Of a stretch of 7,500 bases of DNA, positions 1 to 6,827 are shown one piece after another. Made by a program: the position numbers and the translations under genes. Position 1 is the stretch's first letter. Every line of letters starts with the position of its first letter. The notes below the pieces were generated by a model, which was not told the origin of the DNA, ran no database searches, and saw only the letters and a list, made by a program, of their open reading frames with translations. Source of the DNA: Candidatus Ulvibacter alkanivorans (GTDB lineage: Bacteria; Bacteroidota; Bacteroidia; Flavobacteriales; Flavobacteriaceae); the NCBI RefSeq assembly GCF_003333325.1, contig NZ_QOLC01000021.1, positions 1 through 7,500 on the forward strand, given 5' to 3'.

Positions 1-79
1 ACAGGTATATTTAGTTCGTGTAATTACTTCTGAAAATAAAGAGTTCGATTATAAAATAACAGTTTCAAATAGAAGATAA
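1..79 (+). CDS. 3' end of a secreted protein with probable T9SS type A C-terminal sorting domain (partial)
   Basis: The first 25 complete codons (from base 2) read as an open frame ending in TAA at 77-79; the start lies outside the window. The visible residues begin QVYLVRVITS and end YKITVSNRR. This matches the last two beta strands of the T9SS type A sorting domain, which typically reads G-x-Y-x-V-x-V, then a polar turn with Gly/Asn/Lys, then K-x-x-V and a short basic tail. In Bacteroidota such a domain directs a protein through the outer membrane and is cleaved during attachment or release. Nothing can be said about the main body of the protein. The fragment is very short, so the family call is an inference; the alternative is an unrelated beta-rich C-terminus. 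Confidence 0.55.
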   Translation, partial: QVYLVRVITSENKEFDYKITVSNRR

Positions 80-101
80 AATTCTTTTATTAAATTTGAA
101 C

Positions 102-377
102 ATGGATGAGTTAATGCTACCATGTTTAAATAAGAAACTACTCGGCTTTGAATGTTTAGGCTGTGGCATACAACGTGCCACAGCCTTATTTTTTAGAGGT
201 GAGTTCTTCGCAGCATTCAAGATGTATCCTGCACTATATACCCTCCTACTACTGGCAGGGTTTTTAATTATAAACATGTTTATTAAGATAAAATATTCAG
301 AAAAAATAAAAATTCTGTTAGTCGTTCTTAATATCGCTATAATCCTTGGTAACTTTATAATTAAACAATTCAACTAA
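102..377 (+). CDS. DUF2752 domain small membrane protein
   Basis: A 91-residue protein. The N-terminus carries the DUF2752 signature: a Pro-Cys at 7-8, then F-x-C-x-G-C-G (Cys18, Cys21), then Gln-Arg and an R-G-E/D-F segment at 32-35, followed by A-F-K-M-Y-P. Two hydrophobic helices follow at about 44-62 and 70-88, ending in a lysine-containing tail, so it should sit in the inner membrane. The biochemical function of DUF2752 is unknown; the conserved cysteines could bind metal or be redox active, but that is speculation. I chose ATG at 102, six bases downstream of a TTG at 96, because ATG is the more usual start and it places the conserved L-P-C motif a few residues in, as in relatives I recall. 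It lies 22 bp after the preceding gene and 18 bp before the CCC-motif gene, so all three may share a transcript. Confidence 0.85.
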   Translation: MDELMLPCLNKKLLGFECLGCGIQRATALFFRGEFFAAFKMYPALYTLLLLAGFLIINMFIKIKYSEKIKILLVVLNIAIILGNFIIKQFN

Positions 378-395
378 ACAACTAATCTTTACTTT

Positions 396-719
396 ATGGA
401 AAAACAAAAACTAAACACGACTTTAATCTACATTCTTTCGATACTCGGATTTCTTTGCTGCTGTTTTGGAGGAATAGGAATTGTACCCTCAGGAATCGCT
501 TTCTTTATCGCCAATGGGAAGGTTAAAGAATACGAAAATGCACCCGAGAATTTTGAGAATGGAGAAGCTATGAAAACAGCTAAGATCATTGCGATGGTCG
601 TATTGATTATCAATATCCTTTATTTAGGTTATACTATCTATCGTATCGCCACGGTTGGATGGGATGAGATGATGGAGCAATCAAGAGAACTTAGTGAGCA
701 ATGGGGTTTCGAACAGTAA
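396..719 (+). CDS. CCC-motif membrane protein
   Basis: A 107-residue protein with a hydrophobic segment at about 8-39, interrupted by three consecutive cysteines (Cys21-Cys23) and glycines, then a polar loop rich in Glu/Asn (43-60), a second membrane helix at about 63-83 and an acidic C-terminal tail. This layout, with the Cys triplet in the first membrane segment and a loop containing a Y-E-N-A-P-like stretch, fits the Bacteroidota family annotated as CCC motif membrane protein. Its function is unknown; tandem cysteines near the membrane face could be acylated or bind metal, but nothing here proves it. It follows the DUF2752 gene by 18 bp on the same strand and is followed by a strong terminator, so the two probably form a small operon. 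Confidence 0.8.
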   Translation: MEKQKLNTTLIYILSILGFLCCCFGGIGIVPSGIAFFIANGKVKEYENAPENFENGEAMKTAKIIAMVVLIINILYLGYTIYRIATVGWDEMMEQSRELSEQWGFEQ

Positions 720-736
720 TTTAATTCTAATTCATA

Positions 737-765
737 AAAAAAGCGGCTAATGTAGCCGCTTTTTT
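737..765. terminator. Bidirectional intrinsic terminator
   Basis: A perfect inverted repeat: six A plus GCGGCTA (737-749), a 3-base loop ATG (750-752), and TAGCCGC plus six T (753-765). The GC-rich core is 7 bp, flanked by an A-tract and a T-tract, so it gives a stem with a U-run when transcribed from either strand. It sits between the stop of the CCC-motif gene (719) and the stop of rocD (785, minus strand), exactly where convergent genes would share a terminator. Confidence 0.92.
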
Positions 766-784
766 GCATTATAAACGCTATATC

Positions 785-2065
785 TTATGCTTCAAATTCC
801 TTTAATGTATTAATAATTATATCAATGCATTCACGTAGTTGAGGCTCGGTCATCACCAATGGTGGCGCGAAACGAATAATATTACCATGTGTTGGTTTAG
901 CCAACAACCCGTTGTCTCGTAGTCTTAGACAAATATTCCAAGCAGTGTCACTGTCTTCCGTGTCATTAATAACAATAGCGTTCAATAATCCACGTCCACG
1001 CACTAAAGTAACCGTATCAGTTGTTTTAATGTACTCGTTTATCTCGCTTCGGAAAATATTTCCTAAACGTTCAGCATTATCAGCCAATTGTTCCTCTTTT
1101 ACTACATCTAAAGCTGCCATAGCGACTGCGGCAGCTACAGGATTTCCGCCAAAGGTTGAACCGTGAGAACCGGGAGTAATTACACTCATTATGTCATCGT
1201 TTGCCAAGACGGCCGACACCGGATAAGCACCACCGCTTAACGCCTTCCCGAGTATCAATACATCGGGTTTTACATTTGGTGTTTGGCTACAATCTTTTTG
1301 TTCGCAATTGCAATCACCGCATGTTGCTAACAATCGTCCGGTTCTCGCGATCCCGGTCTGTACTTCATCGGCGATAAAAAGCACATTGTGCTTTTCGCAC
1401 AATGCTTTTGCTTTGGCTAAGTATCCTTCCGAAGGAACATACACTCCTGCCTCACCTTGTATTGGCTCTACTAAGAAACCTGCAATATTCTTGCTACTTT
1501 GTAATGCCTTCTCCAAGGCTTGAAGATTGTCGTATTCAATTTTTATGAATCCTTTGGTATATGGACCAAAATGCTTTCGAGCGACCGGATCATTTGAAAA
1601 GGAAATGATAGTTGTAGTTCTTCCGTGGAAATTATTCTCACAAACAATGATCTCGGCTTCATTTTCTTCTATGCCTTTCTTTTCGTAAGCCCAACGTCTA
1701 CAAATTTTTAATGCAGTTTCAACCGCTTCAGCCCCGGTGTTCATAGGCAACAACTTATCGAAGTTAAAATAATCGGTTGCGTATTTTTCGAATTTCCCTA
1801 ACATATCGTTATAAAATGCCCTGGAGGTAAGCGTTAATGTCTGTGCCTGCTCATTCATAGCATTAACGATCCTAGGGTGGCAATGGCCTTGATTAACAGC
1901 AGAGTAAGCCGATAAGAAATCATAATACTTTTTACCGTCTACATCCCAAACATACACACCCTCTCCTCTATTCAAGACAACAGGTAACGGATGGTAATTA
2001 TGGGCACCGTATTTGTTTTCTAGATCGATCGCTTTCTGTGAAGCTGTTTTTTCTATAACTGACAT
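785..2065 (-). CDS. rocD: Ornithine--oxo-acid transaminase (ornithine aminotransferase)
   Basis: A 426-residue cytoplasmic PLP enzyme of the class III aminotransferase family. It transfers the delta-amino group of ornithine to 2-oxoglutarate, giving glutamate semialdehyde and glutamate, and so links arginine, ornithine and proline metabolism. The match to human OAT is collinear from AHNYHPLP at 21-28 to the C-terminus. Key residues are visible: Tyr24 and Tyr54 (human Y55 and Y85), NTGAEA at 109-114, FHGRT at 146-150 with Arg149 (human R180), Glu205 in QGEAG (human E235), Asp233 in ADEVQTG, the PLP lysine Lys274 in [17 protein letters not shown] at 301-309 and Arg398 in IIRFAPP (human R413). 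Relative to human OAT it carries about 12 extra residues with four cysteines (249, 252, 254, 259) between RTGR and the PLP lysine. The start is ATG at 2063-2065. It is divergent from rlmD and seems to be a single-gene unit. Confidence 0.96.
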   Translation of the reverse strand: MSVIEKTASQKAIDLENKYGAHNYHPLPVVLNRGEGVYVWDVDGKKYYDFLSAYSAVNQGHCHPRIVNAMNEQAQTLTLTSRAFYNDMLGKFEKYATDYFNFDKLLPMNTGAEAVETALKICRRWAYEKKGIEENEAEIIVCENNFHGRTTTIISFSNDPVARKHFGPYTKGFIKIEYDNLQALEKALQSSKNIAGFLVEPIQGEAGVYVPSEGYLAKAKALCEKHNVLFIADEVQTGIARTGRLLATCGDCNCEQKDCSQTPNVKPDVLILGKALSGGAYPVSAVLANDDIMSVITPGSHGSTFGGNPVAAAVAMAALDVVKEEQLADNAERLGNIFRSEINEYIKTTDTVTLVRGRGLLNAIVINDTEDSDTAWNICLRLRDNGLLAKPTHGNIIRFAPPLVMTEPQLRECIDIIINTLKEFEA

Positions 2066-2199
2066 ATTTTTCTGAAAATTTGAAGTAATAAAATCGCAAT
2101 TCCTGCTTAGTGGAGAGAAATCATCCTAAGGATTGCAAATTACTAAATAAATCCCACAATTTTAAAGCGGAAGCGGGAATTAAACACGCTAAATTATGC

Positions 2200-2207
2200 T
2201 ATTTTTG
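2200..2207 (+). promoter_or_regulatory. Bacteroidota-type -7 promoter element for rlmD
   Basis: TATTTTTG at 2200-2207 is an exact match to TAnnTTTG, the -7 element used by the primary sigma factor of Bacteroidota. It ends four bases before the chosen rlmD ATG at 2212, so transcription would begin at or very near the start codon (short or no leader). I see no clear TTG-type -33 element at the usual distance. It also supports the ATG at 2212 over an upstream GTG at 2110. Confidence 0.5.
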
Positions 2208-2211
2208 CACG

Positions 2212-3624
2212 ATGCCAAGAAGAAAAAAGAACCGTAAAATATTTGAAGATGTCGTGGTCACCGACGCAGGAGCTAAAGGCAAAGCCATTGCAAAAGCTCC
2301 GGATGGTCGAGTGATCTTTATCAATAACGCTGTACCGGGCGATGTGGTAACCGTGCAAACGACCAAACAACGGAAAGCCTATTACGAAGCTACGGCAATA
2401 GCTGTTAAGGAGCACTCACGAAGAAGGGTCACTCCGCGCTGTGAACATTTTGGCACCTGTGGTGGTTGTAAGTGGCAGCATATGGGTTACGAACATCAAT
2501 TGTATTATAAGCAAAAGGAAGTTGAAAATAATCTAAAGAGACTCGGTAAAATCGAAATACCAACGGTACTTCCCATCCTCGGGTCTTCAGAAACTTATTT
2601 TTATCGAAACAAGATGGAATTCTCTTTTAGCGATTCTAAATGGCTTACTAAAGAACAAATACAAAGCGATGAGATAATAGAAAATCGCAATGCTCTTGGA
2701 TTTCATATTCCAGGTATGTGGGATAAGATATTAGACATTAACACTTGTTATTTGCAACAGGACCCTAGTAACGCGATTCGTGATTTTGTACAAGAGAAAG
2801 CGGAAGAACTAGAACTTCCATTCTTCAACACACGTAAACAGGAAGGATTATTACGAACGCTAATGATTAGAACGTCTACCATTGGTGAAGTTATGGTCGT
2901 CATACAATTCTTCCAAGAAAATGAATCGGGTAGAAAAGCACTTTTAGATGCTGTGATCGATCGTTTTCCAGAGCTAACTTCCTTACAATATGTAATAAAT
3001 CCGAAAGGAAATGACACTATCTACGATCAAGATGTGATTTGTTACTTCGGAAAGGACCATATATTCGAAGAAATGGAAGGACTTCGATTTAAGATCAATG
3101 CGAAATCGTTCTACCAAACCAATAGCAAACAAGCGTATGAACTGTATAAAGTTACACGCGATTTTGCCGGTTTAAGCGGCAATGAATTGGTATATGATCT
3201 TTATACCGGTACCGGTACCATCGCACAATTTGTTGCAAAAAAAGCCCGAAAAGTCGTTGGTATTGAAGCGGTTCCCGATGCCATTGAGGCCGCTAAGGAA
3301 AACGCAACCTTAAACGATATCGACAACGCCGAATTCTATGTAGGGGACATGAAACAAGTTTTTAATGAATCGTTTATCGCTGCCCATGGCAAACCGGATG
3401 TTGTAATAACCGATCCGCCTAGAGACGGCATGCACCCAGAAGTAGTAAAACAATTATTGGAATTAGCCGCTCCTAAGATCGTATATGTAAGTTGTAACAG
3501 CGCTACCCAAGCCCGTGATCTGTCAATTCTAGACTCTTTATATAAAGTAACCAAAGTACAACCAGTAGATATGTTTCCACAAACCTATCATACCGAAAAT
3601 GTTGTACTTTTGGAAAAACGCTAA
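2212..3624 (+). CDS. rlmD: 23S rRNA (uracil-5-)-methyltransferase, RlmD/RumA type
   Basis: A 470-residue cytoplasmic enzyme that uses SAM to make 5-methyluridine in 23S rRNA (U1939 in E. coli numbering for RlmD). The N-terminus is basic (PRRKKNRK) and is followed by a TRAM-like RNA-binding region at about 8-70. Iron-sulfur ligands follow as Cys77, Cys83 and Cys86 (C-x5-C-x2-C), with Cys179 as the likely fourth. The SAM-binding motif is DLYTGTG at 329-335; DPPRDG lies at 401-406; the nucleophile is Cys428 in YVSCNS; the catalytic base is Glu462 in TENVVLLE near the end. Length and motif order fit RlmD. The related RlmC/RlmCD or TrmA activities cannot be excluded, since site specificity is not readable from motifs. 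I chose ATG at 2212 because the 34 codons upstream (from GTG 2110) show no family features and overlap the promoter. It is followed 19 bp later by the DUF6452 gene. Confidence 0.93.
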   Translation: MPRRKKNRKIFEDVVVTDAGAKGKAIAKAPDGRVIFINNAVPGDVVTVQTTKQRKAYYEATAIAVKEHSRRRVTPRCEHFGTCGGCKWQHMGYEHQLYYKQKEVENNLKRLGKIEIPTVLPILGSSETYFYRNKMEFSFSDSKWLTKEQIQSDEIIENRNALGFHIPGMWDKILDINTCYLQQDPSNAIRDFVQEKAEELELPFFNTRKQEGLLRTLMIRTSTIGEVMVVIQFFQENESGRKALLDAVIDRFPELTSLQYVINPKGNDTIYDQDVICYFGKDHIFEEMEGLRFKINAKSFYQTNSKQAYELYKVTRDFAGLSGNELVYDLYTGTGTIAQFVAKKARKVVGIEAVPDAIEAAKENATLNDIDNAEFYVGDMKQVFNESFIAAHGKPDVVITDPPRDGMHPEVVKQLLELAAPKIVYVSCNSATQARDLSILDSLYKVTKVQPVDMFPQTYHTENVVLLEKR

Positions 3625-3643
3625 TCATAGCGCACAATTTTTT

Positions 3644-4132
3644 ATGCTACAAAAAATTCTTTTTCTAACGTTAATCACTGCTCTTTTACTAGGATGTACG
3701 CGTGATGATATTTGCGCAGAGACTACCGCTACTACACCAAAATTGATTATCGTTTTTAACGACTTTGTAAATCCAACAGAACGAAAAACAGTACCTAATT
3801 TAACGGTACGCACTACCGATACCAATCAGACCGTAGTGATAAACGCTACTGCTACCGATTCGATCGCAATTCCTTTGCGTACTGCGGCCGATTTTACCAG
3901 GTATGAGTTTATACGAGATGACAATACCATCAATGCACTGTCTGAAGCGTATCGCTTCGGTTACAATCGTGAAGAATTATATGTGAATCGAGCATGCGCA
4001 TTCAAAACTGTGTACAGTAATCTTGACGCAATAGAAGATGATGAAGGTACTAACGACTGGATACTTAATGTACAAATTGAAAACCAAACTGTAGAAAATG
4101 AACTTGAAGCACATATTACTATCTTTCATTAG
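3644..4132 (+). CDS. DUF6452 family lipoprotein
   Basis: A 162-residue predicted lipoprotein. Residues 1-17 form a signal peptide (Lys4, hydrophobic core 5-16) ending in the lipobox L-L-G-C with the lipidated Cys at 18. The residues after it, T-R-D-D, resemble the acidic lipoprotein export signal that sends Bacteroidota lipoproteins to the cell surface. The mature part looks beta-rich: TPKLIIVFNDFVNPT at 31-45, SIAIPLRT at 73-80 and the conserved YNREELYVNRACAFKT at 107-122. Cys24 and Cys118 could form a disulfide. This fits DUF6452, whose function is unknown. I chose ATG at 3644 rather than an ATG at 3599, which would overlap rlmD and place 15 residues before the signal peptide. The gene end overlaps the DUF6048 gene by 35 bp, so the two are very likely co-expressed. 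Confidence 0.85.
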   Translation: MLQKILFLTLITALLLGCTRDDICAETTATTPKLIIVFNDFVNPTERKTVPNLTVRTTDTNQTVVINATATDSIAIPLRTAADFTRYEFIRDDNTINALSEAYRFGYNREELYVNRACAFKTVYSNLDAIEDDEGTNDWILNVQIENQTVENELEAHITIFH

Positions 4133-4790
4133 TGGTGTATTGGTGTCATTTTCTGTAATGGCACAAACTCCATCCGATTCTATTCCGAAGACAACAAAAT
4201 ACGGACTTAGAGTTGGGGTCGATCTTGCGAAACCTGCACGAACCTTACTGGAAGATGGCTATTCAGGATTCGAGATCCTTGCCGATTTTCGCGTTCGAGA
4301 TAAGTTCTATGCGGCAGCCGAGCTGGGAAACGAGCAGAAAGAGTATGTAGAACCAAATTTAAACGCGGAAACCTCGGGAAGCTACCTAAAAATTGGTGGT
4401 GATTATAATGCGTACAACAATTGGTTTGGACTCAATAATGCCATTTTTGGTGGACTGCGATACGGATTCGCCACGTTTAAGCAAGAGTTGAACGCCTATA
4501 GCGTCTACACAGACAGTCAAGTCTTCCCTCCCGCTGTTTCTACAGAATCACAAGAGTTTAACGGTCTCACAGCTCATTGGGTAGAATTGATCGTAGGGGT
4601 AAAGACCGAAGTATTAAATAATTTGTACCTATCGATAAATTTGCAATTAAAGCGAAAGATTGTAGAAGATCAACCCGATAATTTTGACAACCTATACATT
4701 CCAGGGTTCAATCGAACTTATGATTTTAGTGAATTTGGCGTGGGTTATGGATACACACTTTCCTATTTAATACCAATATTTAAGAAGTAG
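4098..4790 (+). CDS. DUF6048 family protein, predicted outer-membrane beta-barrel
   Basis: A 230-residue exported protein. Residues 1-22 form a signal peptide (MNLKH basic start, hydrophobic 6-19, likely cleavage after V-M-A before Gln23). The mature part has alternating-hydrophobicity strands typical of small outer-membrane barrels: KYGLRVGVDLAKP at 34-46, GFEILADFRV at 57-66, FYAAAELGNE at 70-79, GSYLKIGGDYN at 94-104, AIFGGLRYGFAT at 115-126, WVELIVGVKTEV at 161-172, NNLYLSINLQLKRK at 174-187, and GVGYGYTLSYLIPIF at 214-228 at the C-terminus. The motif NFDNLYIPGFNRTYD at 195-209 is characteristic of DUF6048 as I recall it. The molecular role is unknown. It starts inside the preceding lipoprotein gene (35-bp overlap in another frame), which points to translational coupling and possibly a physical partnership of lipoprotein and barrel. 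It is convergent with the THUMP methyltransferase gene. Confidence 0.84.
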   Translation: MNLKHILLSFISGVLVSFSVMAQTPSDSIPKTTKYGLRVGVDLAKPARTLLEDGYSGFEILADFRVRDKFYAAAELGNEQKEYVEPNLNAETSGSYLKIGGDYNAYNNWFGLNNAIFGGLRYGFATFKQELNAYSVYTDSQVFPPAVSTESQEFNGLTAHWVELIVGVKTEVLNNLYLSINLQLKRKIVEDQPDNFDNLYIPGFNRTYDFSEFGVGYGYTLSYLIPIFKK

Positions 4791-4843
4791 TTCTTCGGAA
4801 TGCTAAGCAAGCATTATATAATTGTTACTGCTTACTTGCTTTT
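4788..4843. terminator. Weak hairpins between convergent genes, possible terminator
   Basis: Three overlapping small structures lie at the convergent junction. First, TTC-TTCG-GAA at 4791-4800 is a UUCG-loop mini-hairpin right after the DUF6048 stop. Second, AATGCT (4799-4804) and AGCATT (4810-4815) pair around a 5-base loop. Third, AAGCAAG (4805-4811) pairs with CTTGCTT (4835-4841) and is followed by two further T (4842-4843), which looks most like a plus-strand terminator but has a 23-base loop and reaches into the end of the minus-strand gene. No single structure is strong. Confidence 0.3.
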
Positions 4844-5982
4844 CTACTGCCCTCATACATTTCGTATCGCACTAGTTTACTTTCTAACTTTCCGTTGTAC
4901 AGCTTAATGCGACGAGAAGGACGCAGCCCAACGTGTTTTAAGGCTTCCATATTCGATGTGATCATCCATGCCTGCGTTCCCGGGTAGCCTCGTTTTAACG
5001 TATTGCCAATTTCTGCGTAAAATTTTTCAATATCGGTTACAGAGATTCGTTCGTCGTAGGGCGGATTAAAAACCAAATACATGGGTCGCTCGGTTTGTTT
5101 TTCCGTAGCAAAAAAATCCTGAACTTCTAATTCGATAAATTCAGAAAGATTCGCATTGCGAACGTTCTCTTTAGCCTTCCGAAGCGCAAGTGGATCTTTA
5201 TCATAACCGTAGATCTTAAAATGAAAATCTTTTATCTTCTTAAGCGCAGCTTCTTCTATTACCTCGTATAAATCCACATCAAAATCGGGCCAAGTTTCAA
5301 AACCAAACTCTGCCCTGTTCAAATTTGGAGGAATATTACAAGCGATCATTGCGGCTTCGGTAAGAAAAGTTCCTCCACCACACATGGGGTCAAGAAAATC
5401 GCATTGTCCCTGCCATCCGGAAAGCATAATAATGCCGGCTGCCAACACTTCGTTGATCGGGGCTATCGTATTCTCAATTTTATAACCTCGCTTGTGCAAG
5501 GACTGTCCCGAACTATCCAAAGAGATCGTACAAATATTTCTATCGATATGAACATTAATGCGTAAGGTAGGATGATCTAGGTCAACATTAGGACGTTCTC
5601 CTTCCTTGTCACGAAAACGGTCCACAATGGCGTCTTTTGTTTTTAAAGCGATGTACTGTGAGTGTGTAAACTGTTTAGAATATACCGTAGCATCAACAGC
5701 AAGACTACCATTGGCCTCCATATACTGCTCCCACGGAATTTCATACACTTTTTTATACAGGTCGTCCTCGGTAAAAACATTGAATCCGGTGATAGGTTTT
5801 AGTACTTTAATGGCTGTTCTACAACATAGATTTACTTTGTACATAAACCCCATATCACCTTCAAAAGTGACGTTTCGAGTTCCTATTTCAATATTCGATG
5901 CGCCTAACTGCCGTAATTCTTGAGCTAAAAGCGCTTCAAGTCCATACAGGGTTTTCGCCAACATTTTAAAATTTTTCGCCAT
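4825..5982 (-). CDS. rlmL: THUMP-domain class I SAM-dependent RNA methyltransferase, RlmL N-terminal type
   Basis: A 385-residue cytoplasmic RNA methyltransferase of the COG0116/YpsC/RlmL group. In E. coli the equivalent module of the RlmKL fusion makes N2-methylguanosine at G2445 of 23S rRNA. An N-terminal ferredoxin-like and THUMP region spans about 5-160, starting with KTLYGLEALLAQEL and ending near SLDSSGQSLHKRGY (154-167). The Rossmann domain follows: SAM motif DPMCGGGT at 198-205, acidic ribose-binding Asp261 in GYDKD, QDF at 288-290 and the catalytic NPPY at 306-309. It lacks the second (RlmK) methyltransferase half of the E. coli fusion and is about 320 residues shorter, which is normal outside gammaproteobacteria. 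Older annotations call this family N6-adenine DNA methylase because of the NPPY motif; the THUMP domain argues for RNA. The exact target base is inferred. The start is ATG at 5980-5982; it is divergent from the SAM methyltransferase at 6096. Confidence 0.88.
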   Translation of the reverse strand: MAKNFKMLAKTLYGLEALLAQELRQLGASNIEIGTRNVTFEGDMGFMYKVNLCCRTAIKVLKPITGFNVFTEDDLYKKVYEIPWEQYMEANGSLAVDATVYSKQFTHSQYIALKTKDAIVDRFRDKEGERPNVDLDHPTLRINVHIDRNICTISLDSSGQSLHKRGYKIENTIAPINEVLAAGIIMLSGWQGQCDFLDPMCGGGTFLTEAAMIACNIPPNLNRAEFGFETWPDFDVDLYEVIEEAALKKIKDFHFKIYGYDKDPLALRKAKENVRNANLSEFIELEVQDFFATEKQTERPMYLVFNPPYDERISVTDIEKFYAEIGNTLKRGYPGTQAWMITSNMEALKHVGLRPSRRIKLYNGKLESKLVRYEMYEGSRKASKQ

Positions 5983-6060
5983 CTGCTTTTCCCAATAGAA
6001 CCGGGATGTTTTTGTTGTTAATTCCTTAAATTAAACAATCTTCCATTTAATAAAGGAACA

Positions 6061-6077
6061 AAAATACAGTATTTTAG
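6061..6077 (+). promoter_or_regulatory. Promoter region of the methyltransferase-ZIP pair with an overlapping palindrome
   Basis: TATTTTAG at 6070-6077 matches the Bacteroidota -7 element TAnnTTTG except for one base, and lies 18 bp before the ATG at 6096. A perfect 7-bp inverted repeat with one central base, AAAATAC-A-GTATTTT (6061-6075), overlaps it and could be an operator for a dimeric regulator. I see no convincing -33 element. Both assignments are tentative, because A+T-rich palindromes can arise by chance. Confidence 0.35.
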
Positions 6078-6095
6078 CCCTGCAAAAAGAGATAC

Positions 6096-6827
6096 ATGCA
6101 AAAAGAAACAGATAATTGGTATGCTTCGTGGTTCGACACACCCTATTATCATATTTTATATAAGGACAGAGATTATAAAGAGGCCGGGCAATTTATGAAC
6201 TCGCTCACCAGCTTTTTAGACCTTAAGCAACATGCGACTATACTGGATCTTGCTTGCGGCAAAGGGAGACATGCAAAATACTTGAGTAAATTAGGATACG
6301 AAGTAACCGGAGTCGACCTCTCCCCGTCAAGTATCGCCTATGCCAAACAATTTGAAAGTGAGAATTTACATTTTCATGTACATGATATGTGTAAACCTTT
6401 TCCACAGCGATTCGATGCTGTATTTAACTTATTTACAAGCTTTGGTTATTTCGAATCAGAAGCAGACAACCTTAGAACTATAAAAGCTATTAAGGAAGAA
6501 CTAAAACCCAATGGTCACGGGGTTATTGATTTTTTAAACACAGTAGTTGTCGAAAAGAACTTAGTGCCGAAAGAGCATAAAGTAGTCGACGGACTTGATT
6601 TTTACATTTCCAGACGAATTGAAGCAGGGTATATTCTAAAGACCATCCGTTTTCACCATAATGGCGTTGATCATGAGTACATAGAACGAGTTAAGGCGTT
6701 ACGTCTTTCTGATTTTAGATCATATTTTTCCGAAGCCGGTGTCACGCTACACCACTGCTTTGGAAACTACAATCTGGAACCCTTTGATGAAACGACTTCA
6801 GAACGTTTAATTCTTATCTTTAGCTAA
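6096..6827 (+). CDS. Class I SAM-dependent methyltransferase
   Basis: A 243-residue soluble protein with a Methyltransf_25-type Rossmann fold. Motif I is ILDLACGKGRHA at 49-60 (D-L-A-C-G-x-G loop), the acidic residue that binds the SAM ribose is Asp74 in VTGVDLS, Asp97 lies in the HDM segment that usually contacts adenine, and FDAVFNLFTSFGYF at 106-119 is the strand-4 region. The N-terminus, with many Tyr and Trp (NWYASWFDTPYYHILY, 7-22), is a typical lid of this subgroup. The C-terminal half (about 165-243) has beta strands found in small-molecule methyltransferases. There is no RNA-binding domain, so the substrate is probably a small molecule, but I cannot name it. The stop codon shares one base with the start of the ZIP gene (TAATG at 6825-6829), so the two are translationally coupled. 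Confidence 0.85.
   Translation: MQKETDNWYASWFDTPYYHILYKDRDYKEAGQFMNSLTSFLDLKQHATILDLACGKGRHAKYLSKLGYEVTGVDLSPSSIAYAKQFESENLHFHVHDMCKPFPQRFDAVFNLFTSFGYFESEADNLRTIKAIKEELKPNGHGVIDFLNTVVVEKNLVPKEHKVVDGLDFYISRRIEAGYILKTIRFHHNGVDHEYIERVKALRLSDFRSYFSEAGVTLHHCFGNYNLEPFDETTSERLILIFS

Noticed and set aside
96..101. TTG start for the DUF2752 gene
   Set aside because: It adds only two residues, and the ATG at 102 is the more usual start codon and leaves the conserved motif intact.
65..373. Open frame of 102 codons on the minus strand opposite the DUF2752 gene
   Set aside because: The plus-strand frame carries the DUF2752 signature; the antisense translation looks like no known family.
2110..2211. In-frame extension of rlmD from a GTG at 2110 (34 more codons)
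   Set aside because: The extra residues show no family features and overlap the -7 promoter element; the ATG at 2212 is followed by the expected basic N-terminus and TRAM-like region.
3205..3219. Tandem ACCGGT repeats forming a palindrome inside rlmD
   Set aside because: They encode the alternating Thr-Gly of the SAM-binding motif (332-336), which explains the repeat.
3599..3643. Upstream ATG giving a 177-residue DUF6452 protein overlapping rlmD
   Set aside because: It would put 15 residues, including charged and polar ones, before a complete lipoprotein signal peptide that begins at the ATG at 3644.
5606..5923. Open frame of 105 codons on the plus strand inside the THUMP methyltransferase gene
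   Set aside because: It lies antisense to a strongly conserved coding region and its translation has no recognisable domain or signal.
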